Shown in pieces: positions 1 to 28,262 of a DNA stretch of 64,000 nt. The DNA is from Glandiceps talaboti (lineage: Eukaryota > Hemichordata > Enteropneusta > Spengelidae). The number at the start of each line of letters is the position of its first letter. The stretch's first letter is position 1. Location of the stretch: assembly GCF_964340395.1 (NCBI RefSeq), contig NC_135567.1, forward strand, positions 3,317,609-3,381,608. Reading direction: 5' to 3'. The translations under genes and the position numbers were made by a program. Below the pieces are notes generated by a model. The model did not search any database, was not told the origin of the DNA, and worked only from the letters and a program-made list of their open reading frames with translations.

Positions 1-880
1 TATGTAAGAAGGGCTAACCACTGACATGACCAGAGAGAACCTTTTCGGCTTTACATGAAAAACAGGGAAAGATACGAAAAATATAATGCAAAGTCTGAAG
101 CCAAATTAAAGTTGTAATTATTTTAGTTATTTTTACTTGCCAAATATTTGCATTTTGGAAATGGCAAGACACGTTCATGTCGTATAACTTTACATGTAAA
201 CTGTCGGCCAATAAACAAAGTTTGGTCGATTCACAGTCGGCAGTGAGACTGCTCTTGCATAACTGCAACCGCATGCCTGGGCATGCCTTCCTTAGCCGAG
301 TTGTCTTCATTCTGGTTCACCGTCACTCCAAATTGCACGGCAATATAGAATTAATCACAAGTTACATGTTATCTGAAAACATCAAACTTTTATAGTGGGT
401 CTGAAGTGTGATTTTAGTGAGAACCAAGAACGTCCTGTAGTGCTACTTGCTGTGGAAAATCGCCCGGTGAAACGAGGTCAGCTTCAGCTTCTGGTCAAAT
501 CAGTCGTAGTTACTTGCCATAGTTATTTAAAACACATAAAAATACACCTTTTTGCGAAATTTGTGAAACTTTCCGGTCCGTATTAAGGAAACTACATGAG
601 CGAAAAACCGGGTCGAAGTTTCAAGGCCTCAAGTATGCGTCTCAAATTCGTCGGAAAATCGGTATTCCTAAATGTTATTCCAAAATTTGTTTTGCTGGTA
701 GGAAAGAAGAGATGTCAGTTGAGGTTTAGGCATTTACAGTATCTAAAATGGTGGACTGTAGTGAAAGTTACGGCAAGTTGAAAATACCCAAAAATAAGGC
801 CCGTGAGCAGTCATTCAAAGTGTAATGGTTGCAAACTGATAGATGTATGCAAATGAGGATGTTGTGGACTGGCTGATTAT
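1..880. other. No recognisable gene
   Basis: Several short open frames occur here on both strands, but none has a recognisable protein pattern or convincing splice sites. Nothing supports a gene call. Confidence 0.6.
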
Positions 881-1075
881 GTAGAAGGGGTGCAGAATTT
901 GGATTTGAAGTTTACAACCCTGTTTCAAACAAACGCTTGTCATTTGGGCACACAATGCATAGAGTTATGACTATAGCACATATTACATTGCTTGTGTGAC
1001 GTCAATAGTGTCTTTTGAAAAGTGGCAGTTTACCAATATGGCGTCGGTCATAATACTCATTAATATATTCATTTT
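881..1075 (+). repeat. Dispersed direct repeat, copy 1
   Basis: This segment is closely matched by 2476-2706. Both contain the run TTTACAACCCT, then TCATTTGGGC, then GACTATAGCACATATTACAT, and end in CAATATGGCGTCGGTCATAA followed by a T-rich tract. The two copies lie about 1.6 kb apart in the same orientation. The family is not recognised. Confidence 0.8.
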
Positions 1076-1604
1076 TTTTTCAAATTACAAAATTTTTAAA
1101 CAAGCGACCTATCGGTCAGAATAGCTCCGCTGGTTTTTTTTAAATTTTTTTTTTTTACTTTGGTGACATGTAGAAGTGGTTCAGTTCTTCACTATGCAGT
1201 TTTGTTTTAGCGATGTAATAAAGTAGTTACTGGTTTCATATGATGTCTCACTATAAAACACATTTTACACAGAAAGTTGGTAATGTATTGTACTTTTATA
1301 CCATAGTCACCATTTTATAACAAAAATCTACTGTTATCAAAAATTGCACAAAATCTCTGAAAAAAATGACTGGGAAATGCACACAAGAAAAAGAAAAAAA
1401 AAGAAGATTTTGAGGTTGGCTATAAATAATTCCAGTGTCTTACAGCTTTAACCCTGGAAAATGTTAATGATGAATGAAATAAACTAGGGATCTAAAATAA
1501 TTTTGAGGCAATTTGAATTTCAATTTTCTAACAATTTTACCAAGTCAACAACATTCAACTTGTACTAGTTGTAGTAGATATATATATAGGGAAGAAATGT
1601 ATTA

Positions 1605-2265
1605 ATCGCCATCTTAGTTTCCGTACGGCGATAATCCCAAGTACCCCGAAGAGAGTCATTATTAGCCATACGTAGTCCTGTTTACATGACGGTGCACGAG
1701 TCTGTATTACTGACTTGACTCTAAACACGGAGGTAGGAGGGACAATTGTCAGAATCGAGTCCCGGATTACTCCGCATGCAAGCAGGACTAAGCCATACGT
1801 GACAGTGGTAACACTCGTTCATGTTCGATTACCTTTCATAAACAAAACACAACGAAATGGTTGAAGTGATCTTTTTTTAAATTTCTTTTCATCACAAAAA
1901 CAAAATCTGTGTGATCAAAAGTGCTGTAAACTAAACCAGAAAGAATTATCGGACTGGCTAAACTTCCCGCTGAACTGGAGTAAGGTTCAAGCCTCGATAG
2001 TACGTGAGCAAATCGTCTCAAACTAGCGATACAACTTTCAAAATATAACTTGACATGTCTTCATTTGTTAGAGTTATACAATTCAAGACGCGTTTTCACT
2101 CGAAAAAAACAATTCTGTGAATAATGACATTCTGAACGTAGCGATTTCTCGGACGATGTTAACACTGTAACGTATGGCTGGAAACGACTTGCTTCCGGGT
2201 TAGTCCCTCGTGCATCCGGGTACTTGAGATTGTCGCCGTACGGAACTACCACATCGGCAATTTTG
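1605..2265. mobile_element. Inverted-repeat (fold-back/MITE-like) element
   Basis: The left end carries TTTCCGTACGGCGATAATCC then CAAGTACCCC. The right end carries the reverse complement of a close variant (GGGTACTTGAGATTGTCGCC, GTACGGAA near 2217-2245). A second matched pair lies further in: AGCCATACGTGACAGTG near 1792 against the reverse complement of CACTGTAACGTATGGCT near 2163. The arms are interrupted and diverged. No transposase is visible, so this looks like a non-autonomous fold-back element. Confidence 0.55.
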
Positions 2266-2475
2266 ACGCTGTAATTTTGCCACCAATATTGATCGTACAA
2301 AAACAAAACTCCATAAATGAACCACAAAGTACTTTCCCTTTCAAAATGTGGTAATTTTAGAAAGAGTATTATCGTTTTTATTGACGACTGACTCTGTCAA
2401 AAATCGTCCCATACACTTCAGTTCAGGCATTCAAACTTGATCATGATGAGGTGCATATACTGGAATGAACCATTC

Positions 2476-2706
2476 TGTAGGAGGGGTGGATGGAGAATTG
2501 GATTTGAAGTTTACAACCCTTTTTCGAACAAATATTTGTCATTTGGGCGCACAATGCGTAGAATTAAGACTATAGCACATATTACATTGCTTGTTTGACG
2601 TCAATAGTGTCTTTTGAAAAGTTGCACTTTACCTAAAGTCTCGCGGACTGATTTCCAATATGGCGTCGGTCATAATACTCATTAACATATTCATTTTTTT
2701 TTTAAA
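2476..2706 (+). repeat. Dispersed direct repeat, copy 2
   Basis: Second copy of the repeat at 881-1075. It differs by scattered substitutions and carries about 25 extra bases (near 2636-2660, reading TAAAGTCTCGCGGACTG) before the shared CAATATGGCGTCGG segment. Confidence 0.8.
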
Positions 2707-2737
2707 TTTCAAAAAAAAATCATAAAAAATAGAAGAG

Positions 2738-3290
2738 AAGAGGGCTGACTTGAAATTAACAAATCTAAGTAAGCTACCCTCTGTGCATCAACACACCACA
2801 TATCAAAGCAATCTGACTTGAAGTTTATGAGGAGTTGATGAAAATGTCATTTTTGGAAAAAAAATCATAAAAAATTGAAAATGGCACAGATCAACTTGGC
2901 ATGAACAAATCTGAATAGCCTCCCCCCAGGGAACATGCACACAAATATCGAAGAATTCCAACTGTCACTTTTGGAGTAGATAGTGAAAATATAAAAGTTT
3001 GACGGACACCTATGATTCACTATACTCTCTATACCTCAATCTGAGTAAGCTACCCCCTGCGCATCAACACACCAGATATCAAAGCAATCTGACAAGTAGT
3101 ATTGGAGGAGATCATGAAAATATCATTTTTTGAAAAAAAATCATAAAAAATTGAAAATGGCACAGATCAACTTGGCATGAACAAATCTGAATAGCCTCCC
3201 CCAGGAAACATGCACACTCAATATCGAAGTATTCTGGCTGTTACTTTCGAAGAAGATGATGAAAATATAAAAAGTTGACGGACACCTATG
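2738..3290 (+). repeat. Two diverged tandem units of about 273 bp
   Basis: The segment AAATTGAAAATGGCACAGAT occurs near 2872 and again near 3146. The segment CATCAACACACCA occurs near 2787 and 3062. The period is therefore about 273 bp. Each unit ends in GACGGACACCTATGATTCAC. No coding pattern is seen. Confidence 0.75.
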
Positions 3291-3731
3291 ATTCACCTAT
3301 ACCTCTATACTCTATACCCACTATACCTAAAGCTACACTTTCAGGTTTCGCTGACAGCAGAGCTAAAACCTGGAACGGGTTTTTAGACAGTATTGCTTTG
3401 ACCTGCACATAACCAGGAATAGGCTGATATCCAATGTTACGTAGTAACATTATATCATTGAATAGCCTCCCCCAGGAAACATGCACACTCAATATCGAAG
3501 TATTCTGGCTGTTACTTTCGAAGAAGATGATGAAAATATAAAAAGTTGACGGACACCTATGATTCACCTATACCTCTATACTCTATACCCACTATACCTA
3601 AAGCTACACTTTCAGGTTTCGCTGACAGCAGAGCTAAAACCTGGAACGGGTTTTTAGACAGTATTGCTTTGACCTGCACATAACCAGGAATAGGCTGATA
3701 TCCAATGTTACGTAGTAACATTATATCATTG
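3188..3731 (+). repeat. Perfect 271-bp tandem duplication
   Basis: Bases from about 3188 to 3459 are repeated without any visible difference from about 3459 to 3731, offset 271. The first copy begins in the tail of the preceding 273-bp repeat. Perfect identity beside diverged older copies indicates a very recent duplication or an assembly artefact. Confidence 0.9.
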
Positions 3732-4139
3732 TGTGTAATCTAGTGGATTACTGTCTTGTACTCTGTACGGTCTTATTTTTGTGTTCTTTTGTTGTTTTAA
3801 ATTTAAGTTTCAGTTATTGGACTTCCTGAGCCGAACTACAATGGCTGGACGTACCAACTGAACTGAACTATGGTACATCACACACACTTCTGAATTGCTC
3901 CAAGATTAACATCTGTTTGAGATTGTTTGAAAACAGAGTTATTAGCACAGATGAACTGTATTAATTCTGTATTCTGTATTGAAACTGTAAGTTCATTCAA
4001 GCTATAGACCTGATAAAGTGTCTTGTCCATTACTCTGTCTTACTATATATGTGTGGCTTAAAGTCAAAAACCACTGGAAAGATTATTTTGATATTTGGTA
4101 AAGATGTTCAGTTCAGTTTCTTGTTAGTATATATTTTCA

Positions 4140-4570
4140 AATAAAATATATACATCTGCCTAGCAACATGACCATGCCCACAGCAACAGCCAACTGGTGT
4201 GGCATATTGTAAATATAACAGGGGTGGATAGGCAAATAAAAAAAATAGTGTGCAAATATGCCTAGCAACATGACCATGGACATAGCAACAGCTAAACAGT
4301 GTTGTTTATTGCAAAAAGTAAAGATAGGAATGGGTAGGGAAATGAATAAACTTCTTTAGTATGTTTGCAAATAAGCCTAGCAACAAGACCACATCCATAG
4401 CAACGGTCAAATGATATTGCATACATAAAAACAGTGATGAGTAGGCAAGTCACTACACATTTAAAAGCAAATGCCTGTATAACTCCACAAGCTATCAACA
4501 TCATTATACAGGCAAGTGAATGAATATTCACAAAATGTATGCAAATATAATTAACAACAAAACCACACCC
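4140..4570 (-). mobile_element. VNTR-bearing dispersed repeat, minus orientation
   Basis: The segment contains about four diverged tandem units of the form CCTAGCAACATGACCATGCC followed by CATAGCAACAGC. The same family occurs at 6905-7260, 7960-8345, 43685-44585 and 62040-62285. This copy lacks the clear GCACAACTGTACAGTTT terminus found in the others. No coding capacity is seen. Confidence 0.65.
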
Positions 4571-6480
4571 CTGACGCTGAAAATGTGCAGTGACAGCATA
4601 TATTCATTGTTCCCAAATTTACTTTCAAACATTAGAATTTAATGTGTTTATATCCATAAACTTATGAACTGATATTGTCATCCAGTAAATATAAAGTTTA
4701 TCATCAAAATAGCTTAAGATTGTTTTATTACCGGTACTTTAAAAACTAATCAATGAGTTATACTTCTAATATATTTCATAATGACAGGCATCTATTTACT
4801 AGTATTATTTAATAACTACTATTTAATGCAAAATTAACTGTTAAATGACTTGTACATGAAATATTGTAATTGCATTTGAAACTTTTTTACTGTTGAAAAA
4901 GTCATGGATAATTATGCTTGCGAAAACACATGAAACACAGGTTGATTGGCACATTTCATCTTGAATGTAAAGATATATACTATAGCACACATTCTATGCT
5001 CAATTGACCATTCACCCTGGGCACTGTACCCACTCCTACCTTAGTTATCTTTGCTACTATTACCTTTGACCTTCGCACATAGCTGGCAGCTCACGTAAGT
5101 ATACTACAATCACTGCTCCACTTGTACATGAGATCCCCTTGGACTCTTGGAAATTAGCAAGTAGACATCACACACATTTAAATCCGAATCAAGCACACAC
5201 TAAGAACTGTCGAGAACTTATCAATTCTGTTCCATTCATTCACCTCCATGGAAGTTCCCCACTCCTACCTGATCTTTTGCGTAAACTCCCTTAATTTCCA
5301 TTAATGTCCAAATTTAAATAACATACGTGTATGTCTGAATAATTAATGCAAACCATATAAAGGGACTGGACAGTTTCTTTGGCCGAGGAGGAGGATTGGA
5401 AGCGGTCTCTCCCTGTTTTTGAAATTGGCAGTAGAGAATTTGGGTCATTTCTACAATGGCATGACCTTGTTGGAATTATGGTATATATTCGTGTCCCTGT
5501 TTCTTATCTGTATTCTTTAATATTATTTCATCCAGAGTGATACACATAACTATACATATACATAATTTATTACCTACCACACAAGTTACAGACCATGTCA
5601 CGTTCTACTCTTCAATATAAAGGGATTAATACACATTGTACATTTTCTATTTTGGACACTACCCGGTACATGTTATTGACACTAATACAAATCACCACAT
5701 CTCATCAGACTTCAGTTTGTATTATACATTGTAGGTATTAGCACCTAAAGTTCTCTAACATACCAGTGACTTTACTATATCTACAATGGTAATATGCCAC
5801 TATACCAATGTTATGGACACTACATGGACCGTTTTGTATGTGTTATGCATGTGAAACTAATCTTGTGACAGCCACTTTGAAGTCCAAACTGAGTTCAGCT
5901 TCACTGCTAAATTATTTGGTTAACATTACGGGCATTTGACTAAATGAACGTATAGATTATGAACATAACACAGACACACAACTAATTTTGAAAAGACATA
6001 TTATGATCGATCATTGTTAAAACTGTGGACTTTCGTTATTATAGTTTCAAATAAAATTCCATTTAAAGTGAATGAAAAGTGTGATTTTTTAAATGTGTAA
6101 ATTTGAAGTTGTTTGGTTTGCTTGCTGCCCTGTGGTCTTGACTAGGATAATATGTGGCTTGTTGACAACACTAATCCACTGACCTTTATGCACATTCTCA
6201 AGTTATATGTTATTATTACTGATATTTGACAACTCATATTCCAGTCACTTGTTATTGGCAACAGAAATTTAACCCTGATTAAAATCAGTTGTCAATAAAA
6301 ACTTTTACACCAATTACCGATTGTTGTTACAATAGAATCATAGACCCACGCTTGCAACTATAATACAGTATTATATAATGGTAGTCCTTGATTTCTGTAG
6401 TTCCTCCTATCATGGTCAATGACACCTGGCTGTTCTTATTTTAATGACCTAATCATAGTTACCAATTCTAGTCAGTCAGA
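4571..6480. other. AT-rich stretch without a supported gene
   Basis: No conserved protein pattern, RNA gene or clear repeat structure was identified. A GC-richer patch at 5357-5480 can be read through in two frames but shows no recognisable family. Confidence 0.5.
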
Positions 6481-6484
6481 TGTA

Positions 6485-6668
6485 GTCTGTACAATGGTTG
6501 ATGACCATGGTTGATGACCATGGTTGATGACCATGGTCAACCATGGTTGACGACCATGGCCAACCATGATAATTTGTGCCAATTAACATTTCCATAGCAT
6601 CATGGTTGACCATGGTTGACCATGGGCATATAACCATGAACTACCATGGTAGTTCATGGTCAACCATT
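6485..6668. repeat. Cluster of palindromic CCATGG/TTGACCATGG repeats
   Basis: ACCATGGTTGATG and its inverse forms (CATGGTCAACCATGGTTGA) recur about ten times. Every unit is centred on CCATGG and the cluster is strongly self-complementary. It resembles a degenerate inverted tandem repeat able to fold on itself. Confidence 0.75.
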
Positions 6669-6904
6669 GCCACTTTCGCCTGGGTCATTTAAAACTTACA
6701 AAAACTTTAGCTTTTCGAAACTTAGAAATATTACCTTCAAGGCTACAACTAATCTACAAATTGCCTTAGTAGACACACACAAACTCTAGTTATGCTAGGG
6801 TAGATCCCTAGGACTTCCTCAGCCCCAGAGGTCAAGCACGCAGTCAACCAACAATCAGATACGCCAAAATTTACTTTCATAATGGTATTAAACTTGTCAT
6901 AAAC

Positions 6905-7260
6905 ATTTTAACCAATGGCATTGTAGCACAACTGTACAGTTTAAAAAAATGTTTATCCACATGTTGAACCATGCTAGGTATAGGTGGTCATTTGCTGAAT
7001 GATTATCCAGTTGCCTATCCAACCATGCTGTTATCTTTGCAATATATGCGATCATTTGGCTGTTGGTATGGGCGTGGTCTTGTTGCTAGGCACATTTACA
7101 TACATTTTTAAAATATGTATTCTTTTGTCTATTAATTCCTGTTATCTTTGCAATATATGCGATCGTTTGGCTGTTGGTATGGCCAGGATCTTGTTGCTAG
7201 GCATTTAAAAAAATATTTATTCATGTCTATTACTTCCTGTTGTTATCTTTGCAATATACG
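6905..7260 (+). mobile_element. VNTR-bearing dispersed repeat, plus orientation
   Basis: It starts with GGCATTGTAGCACAACTG and then CTGTACAGTTT. Two and a half tandem units of about 110 bp follow, each with GTTATCTTTGCAATAT, CATTTGGCTGTTGG and GTCTTGTTGCTAGGCA. An inverted copy lies at 7960-8345, so the two face each other across a LINE fragment. Confidence 0.75.
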
Positions 7261-7261
7261 T

Positions 7262-7830
7262 GATCATTTGGCGTGGTCTTGTACAACGGGTTGTAGTGGG
7301 TGGAGAACGTTCCACATGGGCAGATATGGAATCAGCCATCCCACAGGGAACAGTACTCGGATCACTGTTATTTCTCATATACATCAACGACCTACATTTT
7401 TTGTACATGAAAACTTACACTCAACTGTACGACTGTTCGCAGATTGACTGCATAATTATAGAAACATCAATAGTAAACATGACACTAAAACACTCCAGGA
7501 AGACCTAGACACACTATCTGAATGGGAAACCAAGTGGCAAATGAAATTCAATCCAGATAAATGTTATGTATTACAAATTCCATCATCATCAAGGTCAGAA
7601 ATCATCACCAAATATGTATTAGACAACTCTATTTTACAGGAGACAAAAATTCACCCATATCTAGGGGTGTAGACATTCATCAAAATCTCAAATGGAACAC
7701 CGTCATGTAAACAGAATAACAACATCCTCTGCAGGACGAACCCTTGGTTTCATTCGCAGGAACCTAGGCTCATGTACAAGATCAAATAAAAAAGCAGCAC
7801 ACATAAGCATATAATGATCTCATCAGTGAT
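7262..7830 (+). pseudogene. Decayed non-LTR (CR1/Jockey-like) reverse transcriptase fragment
   Basis: One frame gives PQGTVLGSLLFLIYINDL (about 7341-7394), the standard RT motif of CR1/Jockey-type LINEs. A shifted frame gives RLFAD followed at once by a stop (about 7429-7446). This is the FADD catalytic box broken by one extra base. Further on, LSEWETKWQMKFNPDKCYVL (about 7517-7576) and a YLGV segment continue the RT. Several frameshifts and stops are present, so it cannot be active. It sits between two inverted VNTR repeats. Confidence 0.85.
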
Positions 7831-7959
7831 ATGCAAGTTAGGTGTAAAAATGTGAATTTTGGTCAAAAATTTCTATTTCAAAAAGTACTTGGTCAATGAG
7901 ACTGAAACTTGGTGAGATGTTTCTAGAGGTGTTACGCTGCAGATTTTCTTCAAAATATT

Positions 7960-8345
7960 TTAACACAATTGGCCCTGGCAACCATGACCACGCCCTTAGC
8001 AACAACCAAATAGTATTATATTTTGGTCAAAAATAATAACATCGTCTACTAGGCAAGTGAGTAAACATTCACAAAGATAACAGGGATTCTTAGACAAGTG
8101 AACAAACATTCAAAAGGTGTATGCAAATATGCCTAGCAACAAAACCACGCCCATAGCAATAGCCAAATGATAATGTATATAGGAAAGATAACTGATTATT
8201 AGACAAATGAATAAATATTCAAAAAATGTATGCAAATATGTCTAGCAACAAGACCACACCCATAGCAACAGTAAAATGATCATGTATATTGCAAAGATAA
8301 CATCAGGGAATCATAGACAAAAAACTGTACAGTTGTGCTACAACG
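7960..8345 (-). mobile_element. VNTR-bearing dispersed repeat, minus orientation
   Basis: Tandem units with CCTAGCAACAAAACCACGCC and CATAGCAATAGCC end in AACTGTACAGTTGTGCTACA at about 8323-8342. That end is the reverse complement of the start of the 6905 copy. Confidence 0.75.
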
Positions 8346-9090
8346 GAATTGGTGCTGTTTTTCAATATCACAACATTTCGACATGGGGGGGGGGATTCCG
8401 TCAATTGTAGTGATTAAACAGCTTTAGACAATAGGTTCATCTCCATTTCAAATGTTTTACAGAGAAGATATGGATTACTTTTTTAGGATTCATTGGAAGA
8501 TTATTTGTGTGTATACACTATGTTGGTTGACTACATGTAAATCATTGTACATTTACTACATGTATATATGCATATACCTTCAAGTTACATCAGCGTCTTT
8601 CCATGACTGTATTTGCCATGATTGAATTAGTGATTACTGAAATATATTTCTATTTTCTATAGGCACATTACTAACACCTATGTGTACATCTTTTCTCAGG
8701 GTTCCTCAGAAGACGATAAAAGGCAGGGGTCCCGAGGGGTAGGGGGTCATTGCAGGTCACAGGGGCAAGGTAAAGAAGAGAGTAGTGGAAGGGGGACATG
8801 GTGAAAACGGTGGTGGGCCGGTTAGGAGAAAAAGCTGCAAATAACCCAATGGCAGAAATGTTAGAGCATGAAAGAAGGTAAACAAGATTACATGTAAGAC
8901 TTAGTACATATCTGTATATATTCATACTGTTGTATACTTAATTTTACAAAATCTCAACGACAGTGAGACTTGCAAAAATATAAAGGAAATTGAACTGCAA
9001 TTCTTCTTTGGAAATTTAACTTGTGAAGAATGTGATAATGCTAAGCTTTGAGAAGAGAATCTTACTTCACAAGAGCTTATTAGACATGTT
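8346..9090. other. Unassigned stretch before the assembly gap
   Basis: 8690-8880 is GC-rich and partly open but matches nothing recognised. Near 9012-9090 a frame reads TCEECDNAKL, stop, then LTSQELIRHV. The cysteine and histidine spacing vaguely recalls a C2H2 finger, but this is too little to annotate. Confidence 0.4.
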
Positions 9091-9190
9091 NNNNNNNNNN
9101 NNNNNNNNNNNNNNNNNNNNNNNNNNNNNNNNNNNNNNNNNNNNNNNNNNNNNNNNNNNNNNNNNNNNNNNNNNNNNNNNNNNNNNNNNN
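9091..9190. other. Assembly gap (100 N)
   Basis: Exactly 100 N bases, the usual placeholder for a gap of unknown length. Open frames crossing it are meaningless. Confidence 0.98.
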
Positions 9191-9565
9191 CTGTGATACA
9201 TCCAAACACGACTTCACGAGGTTAAAATAACTACGAAAATGAAATTTAACTGCAAATGTGCAGGGACATAGTTTGGTAACATCAATGAACACCATTTCTT
9301 CATTTTTTCATACTGTCCTTCCCGGATGTAGCCCTTTGAAAGAAAGTGTCACCATGTGCATTTGTGAACTTTTGACGGGAATGACACACAAGAATGACCT
9401 GCATGTATTTATTTATTGTTAATATTTTATATTCATTTCTCCCCAATATGTACCCTTTGGCTTCAGGGATCATATCAATAACTGAATTTTTATCATAACG
9501 GGATATAATGGTGAAAGTATATGTAATATTGTTGGGCCTACATAGGCTATATATGCATTTTAGTT

Positions 9566-9630
9566 TTGACCAGTGAACTCATTATATGCACGCGCTATCG
9601 CTCGTGCATTTAATTCGTTCACTGGTCAAC
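9566..9630. repeat. 65-bp imperfect hairpin
   Basis: The left arm GACCAGTGAAC...ATGCACGCG pairs with the right arm CGCTCGTGCAT...GTTCACTGGTC around a loop of about four bases. Roughly 24 of 28 positions pair. It lies about 450 bp upstream of the first recognised receptor exon. Confidence 0.7.
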
Positions 9631-10076
9631 ACCTCTTGGTATACCATCCCCAGGGGGTGGTTTATTGCTTAAATATACGGGATAGAACACTTTGACTGAT
9701 TTCAACAAAATGTTGTTGCACAACAGTAGTTATCGAGTCATGGGTATAGTGATTAAATAAGCGAATCATTGACAGATTTGACTCAAAGTAGAGCAATTTC
9801 TTGGTTTCCAGTTTGTTTCTTTGTTTGTTTCTTTCACTTTTTTAAACTCGATAAATTCTTGAGCCAAAGGTTCTTCAAACACAATGTCGAGTAAGGGAAA
9901 TTTACAAAATTTACATTAACATATACAGAAAACATAAATAATGACAAATTAAGAAGTGGTTAGTTTATTGGGCATCGTCATGGTATGATTAGTTAACCAT
10001 AATGTCCAAAGTCTAGTGATATTCTATGAACTGTGTCCTTCATTTGAATCATTTTATTCCTCTGTGGGATTACTAG

Positions 10077-26386
<16,310 letters not shown>

Positions 26387-26514
26387 ATTAATGAAGTCTC
26401 GATATGAACCCGAAATAATGATCAAGAGCTATAAAAGTGTCTTTTTCCTCATATCGCAATTTTCTTTAATGAGCTGAACTGATAGAATATATGCTAATAT
26501 TTCATTTGTTTCAG

Positions 26515-26562
26515 CTCTTGAGTACCAACACGCGATTTATTTGTACACAACGCGGATATATA
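26515..26562 (+). CDS. Possible alternative C-terminal exon
   Basis: A strong acceptor (TTCATTTGTTTCAG) at 26501-26514 matches the phase-1 donor at 26319. The spliced frame adds LEYQHAIYLYTTRIYS then a stop about 50 bases in. Another frame stays open for about 45 codons. Support is only the splice sites. Confidence 0.3.
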
Positions 26563-26934
26563 GTTAGGTTCCAAGAGGTCGAGGCTTTTAGTAACGTGTG
26601 TGTCTCTTCCATTCTCTTTCATTTTAATACGTTGCCTCGTACACATTGATTTTCATTTGTGAAATAATTGAGTTGACTTGTTACAAGAATTGCACATGCT
26701 ACTGCTTTGTCTTGCCAGATAGCACGAAAAGCTTGTCAATCGCATTTTTAATCGGCGCCTAATTATTTTATATTAAACACAAATCGAAGAGTTAATATTT
26801 CATTAAAATATAACATCAAGACACTCTAGAATAAGCCACACAGCTCGTCCTACAGTATGAGGACTCACAAATTGCTTTCTATGATAGAAATTCGTTTCAA
26901 ATGACAACTCAATAAGGTCTTAGAACGGAATTTA

Positions 26935-27110
26935 AGGGGAACTCCACTCCAGGAAATAACGGTATTTTTCATAAATGTTGGGATGTGGAATAATTTCATG
27001 ATTTCGCATCACACATTTCTTACTACTGCCAAATAGCTAATTTTTTCTCCATTCAATTTTATCGTTCTTGTAGCGTTGACGCTGTTGCATCATGGGATTT
27101 AGCAATATAT
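26935..27110 (+). repeat. Dispersed repeat related to 56700-56890
   Basis: Both copies open with a short motif containing CCACTCCAGGAA and end near TTGCATCATGGGA, with alignable AT-rich sequence between. A third weak relative is at 30553-30625. The family is unknown. Confidence 0.5.
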
Positions 27111-27238
27111 ATATGAGCTTAACCGTGAATATTCAAAACTCCTAAGCGCTTATAACCTACAGATATATAGTCATAAATATATATTGCTCATCTCATACAT
27201 TTGCATGATTTAATGCGCCAACCCTGAAATTAGTGTAG

Positions 27239-27572
27239 GCGAATTTCAATTTTATGCTTCTTGTCAATGAAGCCATTCCCTGGAATTTTCTTAACCAATA
27301 CTATTGTATGTTCAAAAGGATTACGGAAGAAATTCAAACGACAGCAGATGTACATGACGAAAACATCTAGATTTTGTTGGACACCAGTATTCCAAAATGG
27401 TGATGAAATATCCATGATTAAACTAAGTGTGTTCAACAAATGGGATACAATTCTGAAAGAAGAGAGTCGAAGAATAACCGACGATCTACATACAGCTCTA
27501 AAATTACTTCATGATGCCGAGTGTTATCACGAAAACATAACAAACGAGGATGTCATGATTGATACAACTGAC
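27239..27572 (+). CDS. Candidate exon: degenerate protein-kinase-like segment
   Basis: An open frame from the acceptor TTAGTGTAG to the donor GAC|GTGTGT, about 111 codons. It contains NGDEISMIKLSVFNKW (like the beta3/alphaC region) and LHDAECYHENITNEDVMID, which aligns with the kinase catalytic loop aLxxLHxxxxxHRDLKPENILID. The usual HRD reads HEN, the loop lysine is T and the loop asparagine is D, so it would not be a working kinase. About 70 residues usually found between these blocks are missing. It lies 0.85 kb after the 7TM exon on the same strand. The upstream splice phase (2) does not match the donor at 26319 (phase 1), so linkage to the receptor needs another exon or donor. Confidence 0.5.
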
Positions 27573-27673
27573 GTGTGTTTTGTTTGTCATTTTTGTTACA
27601 TTTCAATTTTTATTAGAAAGTTTGTTGTTTTTCTGATGTTGATGACGATGTTGATGATGTTTCGTTGTTATTT

Positions 27674-27674
<1 letters not shown>

Positions 27675-27720
<46 letters not shown>

Positions 27721-27751
27721 GCTGCTGCTGCTGCTACTGCTGCTGCTGCTG
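27675..27751 (+). repeat. (GTT)n-(GCT)n microsatellite
   Basis: About 15 GTT units change to about 9 GCT/ACT units. It lies in the presumed intron between the kinase-like and tail exons. Confidence 0.97.
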
Positions 27752-28262
27752 TAGAGATACTGTTTTTGTTCAGATGTTTCGTCTAAACAAGCTTGTAAAG
27801 TCATCGACTTTTATTGATGATCACGATAAATTACTCGAGTCAGTATTGTTTTCATAAGAAAAACATTTCAAAAGCAATCAACTTTATGTGTCGCAAATTA
27901 AAATCATGAGCAATTGAATAAAACGTAAATTCTCTTCCGCTCCAGGTAGTCTTCTACTTACTTACACTTTAGAAGTTCATGAGGTTTAGTTGGCTTATAT
28001 GTGCAGAAACGATCTTTCAAACTGTTGGCCAAAATTAATACAATTGCATACGAGAACTTTTCCTTTTATGATTACTAATATATTTGTAACACTTTTATTT
28101 AAGAATTTTTGTTGCTACTGCCTGCTAATATAATAGTGGACCACACAGGGTCTATATGATAAAATATGGATATGACAGTACATTTATGTTTACATTAACA
28201 TGTTTAGGAGGAAATCCTTATTCATTGATTATGACATTATTGGCAAATTTGCATTTTATTAG

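Noticed and set aside
5357-5480. Two overlapping open frames in a GC-richer patch
   Set aside because: No recognisable family, no convincing acceptor, and two frames equally open.
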